Assembly: GCA_007115705.1 (NCBI GenBank)
Contig: QXEO01000222.1
Coordinates: forward strand, 2,855,176 to 2,919,175
Source: Dactylis glomerata
Lineage: Eukaryota > Streptophyta > Magnoliopsida > Poales > Poaceae
Length of the DNA: 64,000 nucleotides
Direction: 5' to 3'
A program made the position numbers and the translations under genes. This document shows, piece after piece, positions 47,085 through 58,724 of the stretch (position 1 is the stretch's first letter; each line of letters opens with the position of its first letter). The notes under the pieces are model-generated. The model ran no database searches and was not told the DNA's origin. It worked only from the letters and a program-made list of their open reading frames with translations.

Positions 47085-48687
47085 TCAGAGCTTCTCATGA
47101 GCAGCCGGCTCTTCCTCAGCCCCCACAACCCTCTTCCAGAACCAGTGCTCCCTCCACACCTTCCCAATGTGTTCAATGGGCATCCCCTTCGTCTCCGGCA
47201 AGAAGAGGTATACGAACAGCGTCATCACCACGATCCACCCGGCGAAGAAGAAGAATAGCCACGCCTTCAGTCGGCACAGCATGGCCAGGAAGTACTGCGC
47301 GACCAAGATGGTGAACACGAAGCCCGACGCGACGGTGACGCTCTGCCCAGCGGACCGGACCTCCAGCGGGAAGATCTCGCTCGGCACCAGCCAGCTCAGC
47401 GGACCCCAGGACCAGCCGAAGCCGGTGGAGTAGACGCCGATGAGGAGGATGAGTGCGAGAGCGTAAGTCCTGCTGAGCTGGCCTTCGTCGCCGAGCTTGG
47501 CGGCCATGATGCCGCCGATGAGCACCTCGGAGAGAAACATCTGGACGCCACCGACGAGGAGGAGCGTCCGCCTGCCGAAGCGGTCGACGAGGAACATGGA
47601 CGCGAACGTCGACGCCGAGGAGACGATGACCATGACGACGGTGGACAGCAGCGCCGCGCTCTCGCTCATGCCGATCGTGCGCAGCAGCACCGGCGCGTAG
47701 AACCCGATGGCGTTGATCCCCGTGAGCTGCGTGAACGACGGAATGAGGATGGCCATGGCGAGCTGCGGGCGGTACCTTCGCCGCGACAGGATCATTTGGA
47801 GGCCGTTGTTGTCAGTCGCGTCGTTGGCGGCGACGATGTCGTCCAGCTCTTCGTCGACGGCGTCGATGCCCCTGATCTTTTGGAGCAGCGCCTTCACCTC
47901 GCCACGGTCTCTGCCTTGCTGGACGAGGCTGTTTGGCGTCTCTGGCAGGAAGATGGCGCCGACGGTGAGCAGCACGGCGGGGACGGCGGCCAGGCCCAGC
48001 GAGAGCCTCCAACCCCAGCCGGCCTTGATCTTCTGCGCGAAGTAGTTGACGACGGTCGCCGCGAGAGCGCCGAGACAGAGGCTGAACTGGAAGCCGTTGG
48101 TGAACGCTCCCCTGTATCGCGCCGGCGCCATCTCGGACAGGTACAGTGGCACTGCCTGCCATCAAAAGTGTCACGATATATTTTTCCCGCGTATGTACTT
48201 TGTGAAAAGTTTTTAGTACCTGATTAGCGAATCCGAGCCCGACGCCGAGCAGCGCCCGGCCGAGAATGGCCATATACACGTTCACCGCCCCACCGCTGAC
48301 AGCCGCGCCGGTGAGGTACGCGAGGCCGCCGAGGATCATCGATGGCCGGCGGCCGTGCCTGGCCGTGAACCACGACGCGAGGAGCACGGCCGTGAGGAGG
48401 CCGGACACGTAGAGCGACGAGGTGAAGAGGGTGAGCAGCTGGCTGTCGAACTTGCAGTAGTTGCCGACGCCAGCGCCTGCCTGCATCCGCCGGTACACCT
48501 CCGGGAAGAACTCCCTCAGGAACGGCTCCATCGACGACACTCCGCCCGCGGTGCCGATGTCGTAGCCGAAGATGGCGCCGCCCATGGCCGCCGTGACGCA
48601 GGAGAGCGCGGCGAACGCGGTGACCCTCCCGCCGTACCGCCGCCGCTGGTCCTCGCCACCGCCGCCGCCAGCGAATCCCACGGCCAT
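47085..48687 (-). CDS. Sugar/H+ symporter, STP (monosaccharide transporter) family, 512 aa
   Basis: Minus-strand exons 48687-48220 and 48155-47085, with a phase-0 intron (CAG|GTACTA...GGCAG|GCAGTG). It is a major facilitator protein with about 12 membrane segments. Signatures are FGYDIGTAGGV in helix 1, ARHGRRPSM, LGRALLGVGLGFANQ, LPETPNSL, QLTGINAIGFYAP, VDRFGRRTLLL and LPETKG. The Asp of helix 1 and the Arg of helix 4, needed for proton coupling in STPs, are present, as are the lid cysteines (NYCKFDSQ and AMLCRLKAW). STPs import hexoses with protons across the plasma membrane. The length is normal. ATG 48687 (MAVGFAG) is preferred because STPs start this way; an upstream in-frame ATG at 48780 would add 31 unusual residues. 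The gene looks intact. Confidence 0.92.
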
Positions 48688-49689
48688 GCTTCGTCTCGAA
48701 GCTAGAGTACGAACTACGAACTTGGGTGTGGTGTCTAGCTCAAGACTATATGGGTTCTTGTGTTGCACCTGTACTGTCACTGTGTACTTGTGTTGACTCA
48801 GTCGTCGTTACAGGATGCTATCGCCGAGCTTGATGTGCCGTCTGCTTGGAAATTTGCTCCAGTGTCCATGCCCGATGTGTTTGCTTGTGCGCCGCCGCTG
48901 GCGGTACTGTTCTTTTTCCACACGATGCTTTGACTTGGAGTAACTGGCAACGCACGTATCTGTCCACTAGACCGTGTTGGTGTTCGCCTGTTAACTTGGA
49001 GTTTTTGGGCAGAGGAAATGAAGCAGTACGGTGGTGGTGCGTACACACGTGCTTAATTTGCAATCCACAATAAGACGGTATCCCACAAATCCACAATTAG
49101 ATTATCCATGAACACCATCGATGGTAACAACAGAGATGTCCTTGTTGCTGTAATGCGGCGTGAGATATTCTTGTTCCTGATCAAAACCGTTCATGTATTA
49201 AACTGTTGTGATGGTGAAAATGTTCTTGTTGGAAAGGCTCCTGCATCCTCCCCCGCGGGTCTATCCCCGTTCCCAACCCACCTCCTTCTTGTTTCTCCCC
49301 GAGCAAAGCCCGGGCGGTGCCAGCAGCGGCCAACATGACGCTGCAGTGCAACGAAGGAGGTCGGTGACTGCCTCTGCTATAGTTGATTGGTTTAGTCAAT
49401 TTTTATTTTATCGATAAAATCAATCGGTTCATATTATATGCTTTGTAGTTATATATTTTTTAAAGGACAAAAGACTTGACGTTTTCATTGATTAAGCACA
49501 AAAAGAGTTTGCCGGTTAATTAGAGGATACCGGCCAAAAACCAAAAAACTTGATGTGCACATGTTGTATTTATAACATGCAAAAGTATTTGCCCGATTCT
49601 TGTTAGTATTTTTTATTTCAAAATTAGTTTGGTGTGTTGTATTTTTGTTATACTCTAGATACAAATATTCAAACCACGCATCTTGTGTA
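48688..49689. other. Upstream region of the sugar transporter
   Basis: About 1 kb of promoter and spacer. Only short spurious frames occur. A TATATGG near 48748 (plus-strand coordinates) is a possible but unproved core promoter part. Confidence 0.35.
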
Positions 49690-49904
49690 CTCCCTCCGTC
49701 CCGGTGTATATGTCTTGCGCGTATCCCTAGATTCTCATTTTGACCAAAATAATATAAAATATATACTACAAAATATATATCACTGTAAACTACAGATTAT
49801 GTACTTTCTAATGGTATAATTTTTATGTTGTGAAATTTGTATTATATTTGTCAAAATGGTGACCTAGAAGTACGCGTAGGACTTATACACCGGGACGGAG
49901 GGAG
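49690..49904. mobile_element. Stowaway MITE, 215 bp
   Basis: Ends CTCCCTCCGTCCCGGTGTAT and its inverted partner ATACACCGGGACGGAGGGAG, flanked by TA at 49688-49689 and 49905-49906. AT-rich non-coding interior. Confidence 0.92.
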
Positions 49905-51682
49905 TACTTATAATGTGCAACTATGTTTGTGCTACAAGATATACATATGATAAGGTGTAATATTTTTCTTGCAGAATCAGGCTCCATGGGAGGTCATCAA
50001 CACATGTTTGGGAAAAAGCTAATGGCAAGATGTTGCTGATACGATCTATGATGATTGTGTCGATACGGCAAGAGAGATTTAAAAGGTTGAGCTTCAACAT
50101 TGTTGAATAAGAATGAACGAGATGACACACAAAAGAGTTAAAATTTATTTCTTTATAAAAATCAATGTAATTGGTTTGATGAACCCCTATCTTTCCCTTG
50201 TGCAATTTCATGAAAGATGTAACTATATATGGTTCAATATCGGTAAAACTAGACATGACAGCCTTCCCTAGAATAAATGTGCAAATTTTTTATGTTACTA
50301 GATATGCTATGATATTTTTTTCTTCCAAACTCATATTTCCTATTAATGCCATTGTGATGAATCTTCAATACTAATTAATATACTAAACTTTGGCCACCTA
50401 TTTTATCAACAAGATATAAAATATACGGGTATGGAGTTTTGGCTCCCGAGACCACAGAAACCTGTTATCTGGACCATTGCTTTGTGCGCAGAGATCGATG
50501 ATTCCATCATCATTTAGTGAGAAACGAGCTGCAGAAATTAGAGAATACAGCGTCCCTGACGCAAACGATTCCTACGCAGGGCCCATGGTAGTAACGTGGG
50601 GTGACAGCGGCATGTGACGATGAACGTCTGGACTCGCGGAACAGGATTGTGGCGGCTCCCTGTAACCCAGTACTGGTTTGCGCGTGGCCTCCGATCTGAG
50701 CGCTGCAAAATTTCTTTCGATCAGCAGAGGAGTGAGGGAAGCACACACATTGCTCTTCATGAATAGGGGCTCGGGAAGAAGATTGGATGCTCCAAACGAA
50801 TCGAGCGACGTGTGAGTTGGCGGCGAGGGACTGTACCAGCGTCGGAGATGGGAGGAGAGCGCAGCTTCTTCGATCCCTGACGACCTCAACCAAAAAATGG
50901 ACTTCCCTGATTTCCCTCTAGATCCAGTGAGGAGGTTTGTTCAGGAAGGCTACCAGCTCTTGTCATCTCCATCCTTTGACTGGCCGGTCGTGCCTCCTCT
51001 ATTTCATTTTGGCTATCTACTAGGGGACAACGGGGGCTACCGCGAATGGTACAACTGCAGGAGAGAAAGGGTGCAGCCATGTAGGGTCGGTTGAGCAAGA
51101 TCAATCATCTTGCAAGCTGTGGCCTGTGCGGGTGAGCAAGAAGCATGGATCAGGGAAGTAGATTGGGAGGAAGAAGAAGAACCCTAGATTCGTGCGGCGG
51201 CTCTCAAATAGAAAATGAGGGCGGTGGGTATCGAACACCTGCCATTGCTTTGCTTGCGTTGGTCTAGGATGCGGTTCAGTCGCTTGGATCGGCAAATCAA
51301 AAACAAGACCGTCCTTATTTAATAAGTCTATCCTTTTCAGCAACATTGCTCCTTAAAGTCGTTGTACACGCGTTATACAACCAAAAATACGTGTGCGACC
51401 AGCTACACGGCGGTCGATAGTTGGCCCATGAAGCGAGACTATCTGCACCCGGGTGCCAAAGCAGATTTCTGAAAATATATGACATAAACTATATCATTGT
51501 ATTCATATTAAAAATATGTTCTCAATGGTACAATTTTATGATATATAATTTATTTTTGTTGACTTAATTTTTTTATTAACTTAAATTAATGGTTAAAGTT
51601 TTGTGGATGTATATCTATCGCTCGGAGAAGGTATAGAAAATCGCTCTCGACCTCGAGCAACTGTACATGGTGTTTTTGTAAA
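49905..51682. other. Spacer with an unassigned GC-richer patch
   Basis: AT-rich to about 50480. A GC-richer part follows (50540-51300) with frames open on both strands, for example 50897-51094 starting MDFPDFPLDPVRRFV, none with recognisable domains. Around 51209-51222 the minus strand has a B-box-like GTGTTCGATACCC, but no tRNA can be folded. It may be an old gene fragment. Confidence 0.4.
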
Positions 51683-53893
51683 CTAGTGGATACCCCGCGC
51701 GTTGCTGCGGAAATTTGTTATTATTTTTCTGAACAATACTCGTGTAGCAGCAAAGAAGATAAACTTAGTTGATGCGACAAATTAGCAATACCATACAACC
51801 TATAACTTGCATAATAGAAGAAACAGAAAATTTAAGAGCATAAAGGAAGTGATGGAAGATTGCCACAATTGTGAGTCATCCTTCTTTTGCCAAGGGATTC
51901 AATTGGCTATTGTCCAAATAAGTTAACTTGCTTGACCAGATATAATCTTACAAATGTGAGAAGATAAATAGACAAAGCATAAAACATTGCATGCATGGCA
52001 AAAGATGCTAAACTAATTGTTCAAATTAACTTTTCTACCGATCTTAAAAACAACTTTCCTATTGTTCTTACTATGAATATATTTTTCTCTGAGAATCTTA
52101 CTATAAATAGCTGAAACAGAAAGAGAACATGTAGGCACATAAATAATTAAATTATAGATTCGACTTAACACTGCATCAGGAGTAAGAGGAAAACATAAAT
52201 TATATTCAGAATATGTAGGCATACAAAGTATAAAAAATGTAACAAAAAAATGGCAATAGAAGACAAAGGACCACCAGTGCTTACTGCTTAATACTCATAC
52301 TGCATCTACAGCAGAAAGTGTAACAGCTAATCTGCTGAACGTTCTAGTACTCTGAACAACTTCGTTATTTAATATACTTGTTAAGAAAAAAATACAAGAT
52401 TTCATAAATTCCAATTAAATTACTAATCTAACACACATAGATTGAGAGAGAGGTGCTTGCTTACGAAAAGCACAATCTTCTCATAAATATTGACTTGTCC
52501 CATCAAAGGAAATCAAATATATTCTCCATCTTCGTACGATGATTTTGTGGTATCTCTAACAAATACCAACATGCATAAGAAATACATCTGGTGTAAGAAT
52601 CTACCTATCTAGATTAAGAAGTATGAAATCTGATTGTGCTCAGGCATCATCAAGATCTGAGAAGGTACTTGCTGAAGCATTCGGTTGTCCCAACCAAAAA
52701 ACATATATGGTGTAGGCCAAACGAAATATGATAATCGCTTCCAAGTAATCATAATTTCATACATGAACAATCAAAAGGGAAGAGAACATATACCTCAGAG
52801 ATCAGGATATTAAATAAATACATTGTGAGATTAATGAGCTCATAGGCAAGGACAGTGTACAGACCAGGGCTGCAAATTTGCTGAGCAGGCCGGCCAAAAT
52901 GGGAGGTGGCGTCCCAGTTTGCTCTGAGTCTCGACAACTACCTACATTAAATAACTCGTGACACTAAACCAAAGCACGTAAGAGCCATGAACGAAGCAGA
53001 TGCAACCGGGTTTGGCATTTACCTGGACGTAAGGAAATACATGACTACCATGCAAGGCACTCATATTCAGTGCGAAGGGCGTCATTTCTTTGAGGATAAC
53101 TGTGGTAAGCTACAGCGGCAAGATGAAGCAGAGGTAGTAAGCTCGTCGAGAAGAAAGATGTCTGAAATGAAACGACTATGCGCCAAGTTGGAGGGAGCGA
53201 ACCCGACGAAGCAATGGCAATAGGCATCCAAAGGAAATTGAATCATGAGGAGTGGAGCGGCTAATACAATTGCTGAGAGATGCTGAGCATTATATGACGC
53301 ACCAAAATTAATTGCAGCAGCAACCATTGATACAATGGAATCTGAACCACGCTGCTCTCCCCACTACACTGATGGATTTATTTGCTTTGGTACATACGGA
53401 CTGAGATCCGGTGCCTCGCAGTGGGCAAGGCACCAATGAACAGTACAGTGCCTTGCACCTCTATTTTAGCCGTTGGATCGAGAATTGATGGTCCAGATGA
53501 TATCAACAGGCCAGCGCTACAGTGTCCGGCTACAGTACACGCGGTACAGTGATTTGTCTACAATGAGTATAGTACAGTGATGTGTACAGTGCCCCCGCTA
53601 CAGTGTCTAATCCTGATCATCTATTTTCGATCCAATGACTCAGTTTGCAAGGTACGGTACTGTTCATTGGTGCCTTGCCTACAGCGAGGCACCGGATCTC
53701 TGTCCGGTACATACATGCAACGGCGCTGTTGCCTTTTGCTCTGCATCAATATGGATCTGGGGGGTTATAATCCGATGAAACTAAAGATCATAGATTTCAA
53801 ATCTGACCGACAGAAATAATAAGGATGATGTGGCTTCATGAGATTTTAACTTACAAACATTAATTACATCTTAGTGGGGATGAACTTTATAGA
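51683..53893 (-). mobile_element. Probable non-autonomous Helitron (reverse orientation)
   Basis: On the minus strand the 3' end reads CCGCAGCAACGCGCGG, a short hairpin, then GGTATCCACTAG followed by T: the hairpin-plus-CTRR terminus typical of grass Helitrons. Following the minus strand to its other side, a plausible 5' end TCTATAAAGTTCATCCCC lies at 53893, preceded by host A, giving the A|T insertion rule at both ends. A second possible start 10 bp further (53903) exists because ATACTAGTAG is repeated there. No Rep/helicase coding is present. The interior holds possible captured exon sequence (about 52790-52940, minus) and a nested MITE. Confidence 0.55.
53398..53705. mobile_element. MULE-type MITE, 308 bp, with 9-bp target duplication
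   Basis: Terminal inverted repeats of over 50 bp begin GGACTGAGATCCGGTGCCTC on the left and GGACAGAGATCCGGTGCCTC on the right (reverse strand). They are flanked by a perfect 9-bp direct repeat GGTACATAC (53389-53397 and 53706-53714), the size used by Mutator-like transposases. The interior is rich in TACAGTG-type words. Confidence 0.88.
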
Positions 53894-54167
53894 TACTAGT
53901 AGATACTAGTTGTCAATGCTCTTTATGGTTATCTTGACATCTGTCCCTTGCCCATCCCGTGGCCACGTTCGGTGCAGCAGAAGTACTAAACGAGGCTCCT
54001 CTCACAGACCAGTCCATTGTCACTCCTCACGCCCCGATCGAGCAAGCCCTAGCTCGCTACCGGCGGTCCGCCGATTCCCCTCCCAACTCCGTCAGCCGCC
54101 AATTTCCGACCCCCCTCCCGCCCCGCACGAGCGACGCGCCCTGCATCCTCCCGAGCGAGGTTCGGCA

Positions 54168-56770
54168 ATGGTCAGGCGGCAGCCGAAGAAGGACCGGCGG
54201 ATCGACGCCGCGATCGACCATTTCGTCCCGATGGGCTTCAAGAAGATGGATATCCGCAACATCGTCAACAGCCTCCTCAAGGTTCGCCTCTTCTCTTCCT
54301 CCCTTTCGTTGTTTGCTTCTCCGCCGGGACACATAGGAAGGACGGAATGCGAGGGTTTTCTGTTCGGCCCAAGAACAAGCGGAACTCTATTAGTAAAAAG
54401 ATCGACTTTTTGCCGGGGAAATTGGTTTTGCAACTTGCAAGAGCCTTTTTGCCGCGGTTTCACCGACCGATTTGGCAGCTGCTGCTAATTCTTATAATTA
54501 TTTATTATGGTGCCACTCATAATTTGGCCTCATCTGTGTAGAATGTGTATGGGAGTGATGGGTGGCCGTTCCTGGAGGAGAACTGTTACCAGGTAGTGCA
54601 GGAAGCCCTCTTGGAGAAGCAGCAGGAGGAGGAGAAGCTGCAGCTGCAGGTCCTACAGAAGAAGCCGCAGCAGGAGGAGGAGGAGCAGCAGCAGCAGCAG
54701 GAAGATGAGGAGGAGGAAGAAACACAGGTGAGTTCCCTATCCATGTACTTTCCTGTGCTTATCTGTGTCGATGTAATTGTTCAGTATGTTGGTTTAGTTG
54801 GCGATATGGCAACAATCCTACTGCCCTCCCAAGCCAGAAAAGAAACATCTTCCTCAATAATACTTGCTAGATGCAGGGGGAGCAAAACCGTAATGAATTT
54901 AGTTTGAGGAACAGGTTGGTCCTAGTACATCAATCATAATATGATGAGGTTATTTCAACTGTTATAGTTCCTCATCTTATTTGGCTCTGAATATAGTTAA
55001 CTGTTCCTTATATCATTTCACATGACTAAAATATCAACAGAAAATGAGGAATAAGTTGATGCTAGTAATCATTGGATTACATCATGATGGACCAGCCATC
55101 CTATGATTGAGTCTTTCCCTTAGATCAAGCATGCCAATTTTATATTGTTCTTAACATGCTTTGTTTTCGTTTGCAGAGGTTGATGTCGATATAAAGTAAC
55201 CCGTTTCTTTTGTTATTCAGGAGGAGGAGCAGGGGCAGCAGCAGCAGCAGGAGGAGGACTGGGAGGAGGATGATGAGGCTCAGGTAACCTTCCTCTCCGT
55301 TTACTCTCTTATATCAATCTTCCTGGACCCAACATTTTCCTCAAACAAAGTATCTTCCAGTTACACCCTACATGTATCAAGTGATTGCTTTATATTATTC
55401 TTAGCATGCTTTAGTTTACATTAGTAACCTGTTTTCTTTTTTGTTATTTATTTTTATGAAGCATGTTCAGGAGCAGCAGCAGGACGAGTGGGAGGAAGAC
55501 GATGAGGCTCAGGTAAACCCCCTCTCCATTTACCTTCAGGTCCTATATCCTGGAACCAACATGTTCCTCAAACAAAGTACCTTCAAATTATGCCCCCTAC
55601 ATCTATCAAGTGATTGCCTATTTGCGCAGGTAGTGAGTATTTTAGAGCTTTTGTTGTTGGCTATTTTATATTTTAGAGCCCTTGCTATAGCTTTATGTGA
55701 TATATGAAGCAACTTATTTGGTGCTAGAATAACATGGTGATATGTATATGGAAAACTAAGTAGCTATTTAAGGTATAGAATGGTTATATGATCTTACAGA
55801 TTTATGGTTGATGTTTCATTCTTTTTTTAACTGGATGTGTGATGCTATTCTCTCTTAATTTCCTCGATCTTGGGGGAATTACTTGTGTGCTTATCTGCTA
55901 TTGGTCTTTCTTAAATAAAATGAGATTTTCACATAAAGAAGTGTCTTATTCATAAAAATGAAATGACACCAACAGAAATAAGTGTATTTGTTGATGCCTT
56001 CTCTGTGTTTCCTTTAGATGATATATTTGTCAGACGAATTAGCATTTTGCATTTATAGCATTGCACTATGAGTATTCTCACTTAATTTTGTAATCCCAAG
56101 AAAAAAACAGTAGGTACAGCTAGTCTGTGAATAGCCAGCCATCGCACTGTAAAAATAGGATAGGTTCGATCTATGGTCATTGAGGGCCTCCTAAAAGGAT
56201 CTACTAAATTCATCGAGTTGTTCTAAAGAATCAAAATGGTCGGTTATACATCTGCAACATGGTGTGGTGTCCATCAGTACATCTGTAAATCAATTTTTGA
56301 TTTTGTTTAAACTAAGACCTTGGGTTATTAAAGTGTAGTTTATGTTTCTTATTCCCTCCAGCAACAAAGCTTATGCATATTGCCCAATTCTTACATGTGC
56401 TTGGTTTGTAATGAAGCAACAAGAAACAGCGATGTTGGGGGCACCGTCAGGAAAGGGCATGTCAATCGTGAAGGTTGAGCAGAATGAGGTGCCATCTGAG
56501 GCTGCGCTAGCAGTTGAGCAAACAGAGGAAGTGGTCCCCATGATCATCGACCCACCTGCTCCGAAAGCAGCATTGCCGCACCCGGCAGCTACAAGAAGTG
56601 GTCGCACAAGGCGTCCCTGCTATGGATGGATCAGTGATGCTGAGAGTGACTCGGACTATGAAGAACCTATCACAAGTCAACAACAGCTGGTGCATGTTCC
56701 AAGTCCAGGAGGAGACCTTGGTAAAAGGAAGCGGCCGAGTAGATGGGATGTGAAGAAGGAAGCCACCTAA
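54168..56770 (+). CDS. WIYLD-domain nuclear protein with Glu/Gln-rich linker (252 aa)
   Basis: Exons 54168-54281, 54542-54727, 55221-55283, 55471-55512 and 56417-56770, all phase 0. Residues ~8-60 (RRIDAAIDHFVPMGF...NVYGSDGWPFLEENCY) match the WIYLD domain, known from the N termini of plant SUVR histone methyltransferases and proposed to bind ubiquitin. No SET domain follows. Residues ~65-135 are a Gln/Glu-rich acidic linker. The C-terminal part holds VPMIIDPP, an Arg-rich segment (RSGRTRRPCYGWISD), an acidic stretch and GKRKRPSRWD, a likely nuclear signal. Exons 3 and 4 are near copies. The last acceptor (ATGAAG|CAACAA) is weak and should be checked with cDNA. Probably a nuclear regulatory protein of unknown function. 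Confidence 0.75.
54700..55620 (+). repeat. Tandem exon-intron duplication within the WIYLD gene
   Basis: The end of exon 2, exon 3 (55221-55283) and exon 4 (55471-55512) each end in an acidic GA(G/T)GAGGCTCAG-like or GAAACACAG sequence followed by GT. The introns behind exons 3 and 4 share CTCTCC(G/A)TTTAC, CTCAAACAAAGTA and TATCAAGTGATTGC. The intron after exon 2 starts with a related CCCTATCCATGTAC. Internal tandem duplication has lengthened the acidic linker. Confidence 0.75.
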
Positions 56771-57504
56771 CAGGTGATGCTTTTGTTATCTGATCTTCCT
56801 TTGCTATGTTTAGTTTGGTATTACTAGTGACATTGCTAGAGTAGTCAGTAAGTCACACTATACTTATTCTTATGCTTTTTACCCAATGAAGATACTTGCT
56901 CTAGGATTTATGTTTCATTGGTTAAGAACACAAAAATACCATACAGCTTGTACAGTGAAAGGAAAACTTGTATTACATGAACAGGATGGTCAAATAAGGT
57001 GAGTTTCAAGTTGTATTTTGGGAAACGCTTATGACGAAGTTTGGTAGGAATCCTTGGGAGTTGAGGGAGATATTCATTGTACAAGCTCCATCTGTCTGTT
57101 GCATATGATTGGGCAATGAATGTGGTGCAGACTGGAAGAGGGTGTGTAGAACTTGGCAACATAGGAGTATTCTTTTGTAGCTAAAAGGAACGATGCATAT
57201 TATCCAATATGTGCTGGTATGTATGATGAGATTATCTCAGAACACAACCCACTCTGTTGCTAATACTAACTGAGCTGAACAGTTTTCTGCTCCATTCTTC
57301 GTCCTATAGAAATAGAAAGCTCAAGCGTCGCAGATATCCTTACTTTACTAGCTTTACTTATTGTGATGGTGGTCGGTGTCCTTAGCTTTGTTAATCTGCA
57401 ATCTACCACTGTTGAAAAAGTTGTTTCCATGATCTAAATGCTAATCATCGTTCTCTTGTTGTGACAGACAGGAGGCTGGTACAAGGCCACAGCAGAGGAA
57501 TCGT
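56771..57504 (+). other. 3' region of the WIYLD gene
   Basis: Likely 3' UTR, possibly with an untranslated exon after TTGTGACAG at 57461-57469. No separate gene seen. Confidence 0.35.
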
Positions 57505-58447
57505 GGCACTGGCTGGGTGTTGACTGTTGACATGGCGTGGGCAAGTAACGTAATTTGCAGTATTAGTATTATAATATTATGTGGAACTGAATTTGCAATG
57601 TTAGTGTGGCACTAGTATATTATGTAGGTGTGGAGTAGTGACACTGGCTGGGTGTTGACATTGCTTTGACAAGCGACTTAATCGGCAGTATTAGTATAAC
57701 GCTAGTATTATAATATACTACTACTATGGAGAACTGAATTCGAAAGGATAGTGCGAAACTAGTATATATATATATATAAGTAAAACATAAGCTTGGAGCG
57801 GACAGTTCGACAAGTGCTGTTTCCATGAATGTAAGAACAGCATGAGTGCTGCTGATTAATTAGGTGCCGTAATGCTCTAGCGTGGCTTCGCCGTTGATGT
57901 TTGTATAAATCTGTTGTTTATGGTTTATCTGTGCTTGGCTTGGCTGAATCTGTTTGTATGAATCTGCTGTTTATGGTTTATCTGTGCTTGGCAAAGATTT
58001 TCTATTTGTAGGAGATGATGTGCCTTTGGCCCAATGTTTCTGTTATCATGTAACTTGGCTGCAGGTCTTCCCAGGCGAACAAAGAGATCAGCTAGCGGGA
58101 TTCACATTTTGCACACAGGAATGCCAGCAGACACTAAATCACGCTCTAAGACTAGCGGGATTCACATTTTGGGCTAGTGTTGTAGGGATTTAGGGATTTA
58201 AGGTTTAGGGTTCAATTACGCTCTAAGACTAGCGGTGGCAACCATAGGCTAAATCTACGATACCAAGAACAATTAGACAACATTTTATCTGCCAACAACA
58301 CCACTAGATGAGTCTAAGATCTCGCCAATATTTGATATGCAAACAGGCCAAAACGGAATTGGTGAAAACTCATGGCTATTGGACATCACACTCTGCTCCT
58401 TGGAAGTCATCACGATGGATTTCACAAATGGGCTAGCACGATAGCAT
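57505..58447 (+). repeat. Cluster of short tandem duplications
   Basis: Three local duplications. GACTGGCTGGGTGTTGAC-type sequence with TATTAGTAT repeats occurs at about 57505-57600 and 57640-57745. TTTATGGTTTATCTGTGCTTGGC occurs at about 57918 and 57970. GCTCTAAGACTAGCGG and GCGGGATTCACATTTTG are each repeated between 58095 and 58235. A short TTTAGGG-like stretch lies near 58190-58212. No gene is seen here. Confidence 0.65.
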
Positions 58448-58614
58448 TGTTAAACGATGTATTGTAGTAGGACTCTTCCCCCCGATACCGACTCGATACC
58501 GACTTGGTCGTGGTCGATGTAATCTCTCCTCGATGTAATCTCTTGTATGTTGTCTAATATAAATACACACCAGCGGCCCACGTTTTGGGCAACGCTCTCC
58601 ATAACGTTTTGATA
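58448..58614 (+). repeat. Copia 5' LTR (about 167 bp)
   Basis: Begins TGTTAAACGATG and ends ...AACGTTTTGATA directly before the PBS, with TATAAATAC near 58558-58566 as TATA box. The right boundary is uncertain by a few bases because the second LTR is not visible. Confidence 0.5.
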
Positions 58615-58627
58615 TGGTATCAGAGCC
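58615..58627 (+). other. Copia primer binding site
   Basis: TGGTATCAGAGCC, complementary to initiator tRNA-Met. Confidence 0.85.
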
Positions 58628-58724
58628 CGTCGATCGGTAAACAAATCGCCGCAAGCCTCGTCTCCTTCGATCGCTTTCGTCGCCATCGCCAAGTTCTCGA
58701 TCAAGCCAGATCGCCATCGTCACC

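Noticed and set aside
48688..48780. Upstream in-frame ATG adding 31 residues to the sugar transporter
   Set aside because: STP proteins begin with a short MA(V/G)-type N terminus; the extension looks like 5' UTR.
50897..51094. ORF starting MDFPDFPLDPVRRFV as a small gene
   Set aside because: It is short, has no recognisable family, and competing frames are open on the other strand. It is mentioned only as part of an unassigned patch.
51209..51290. A tRNA gene on the minus strand
   Set aside because: Only a B-box-like word is present; no acceptor stem, A box or cloverleaf can be drawn.
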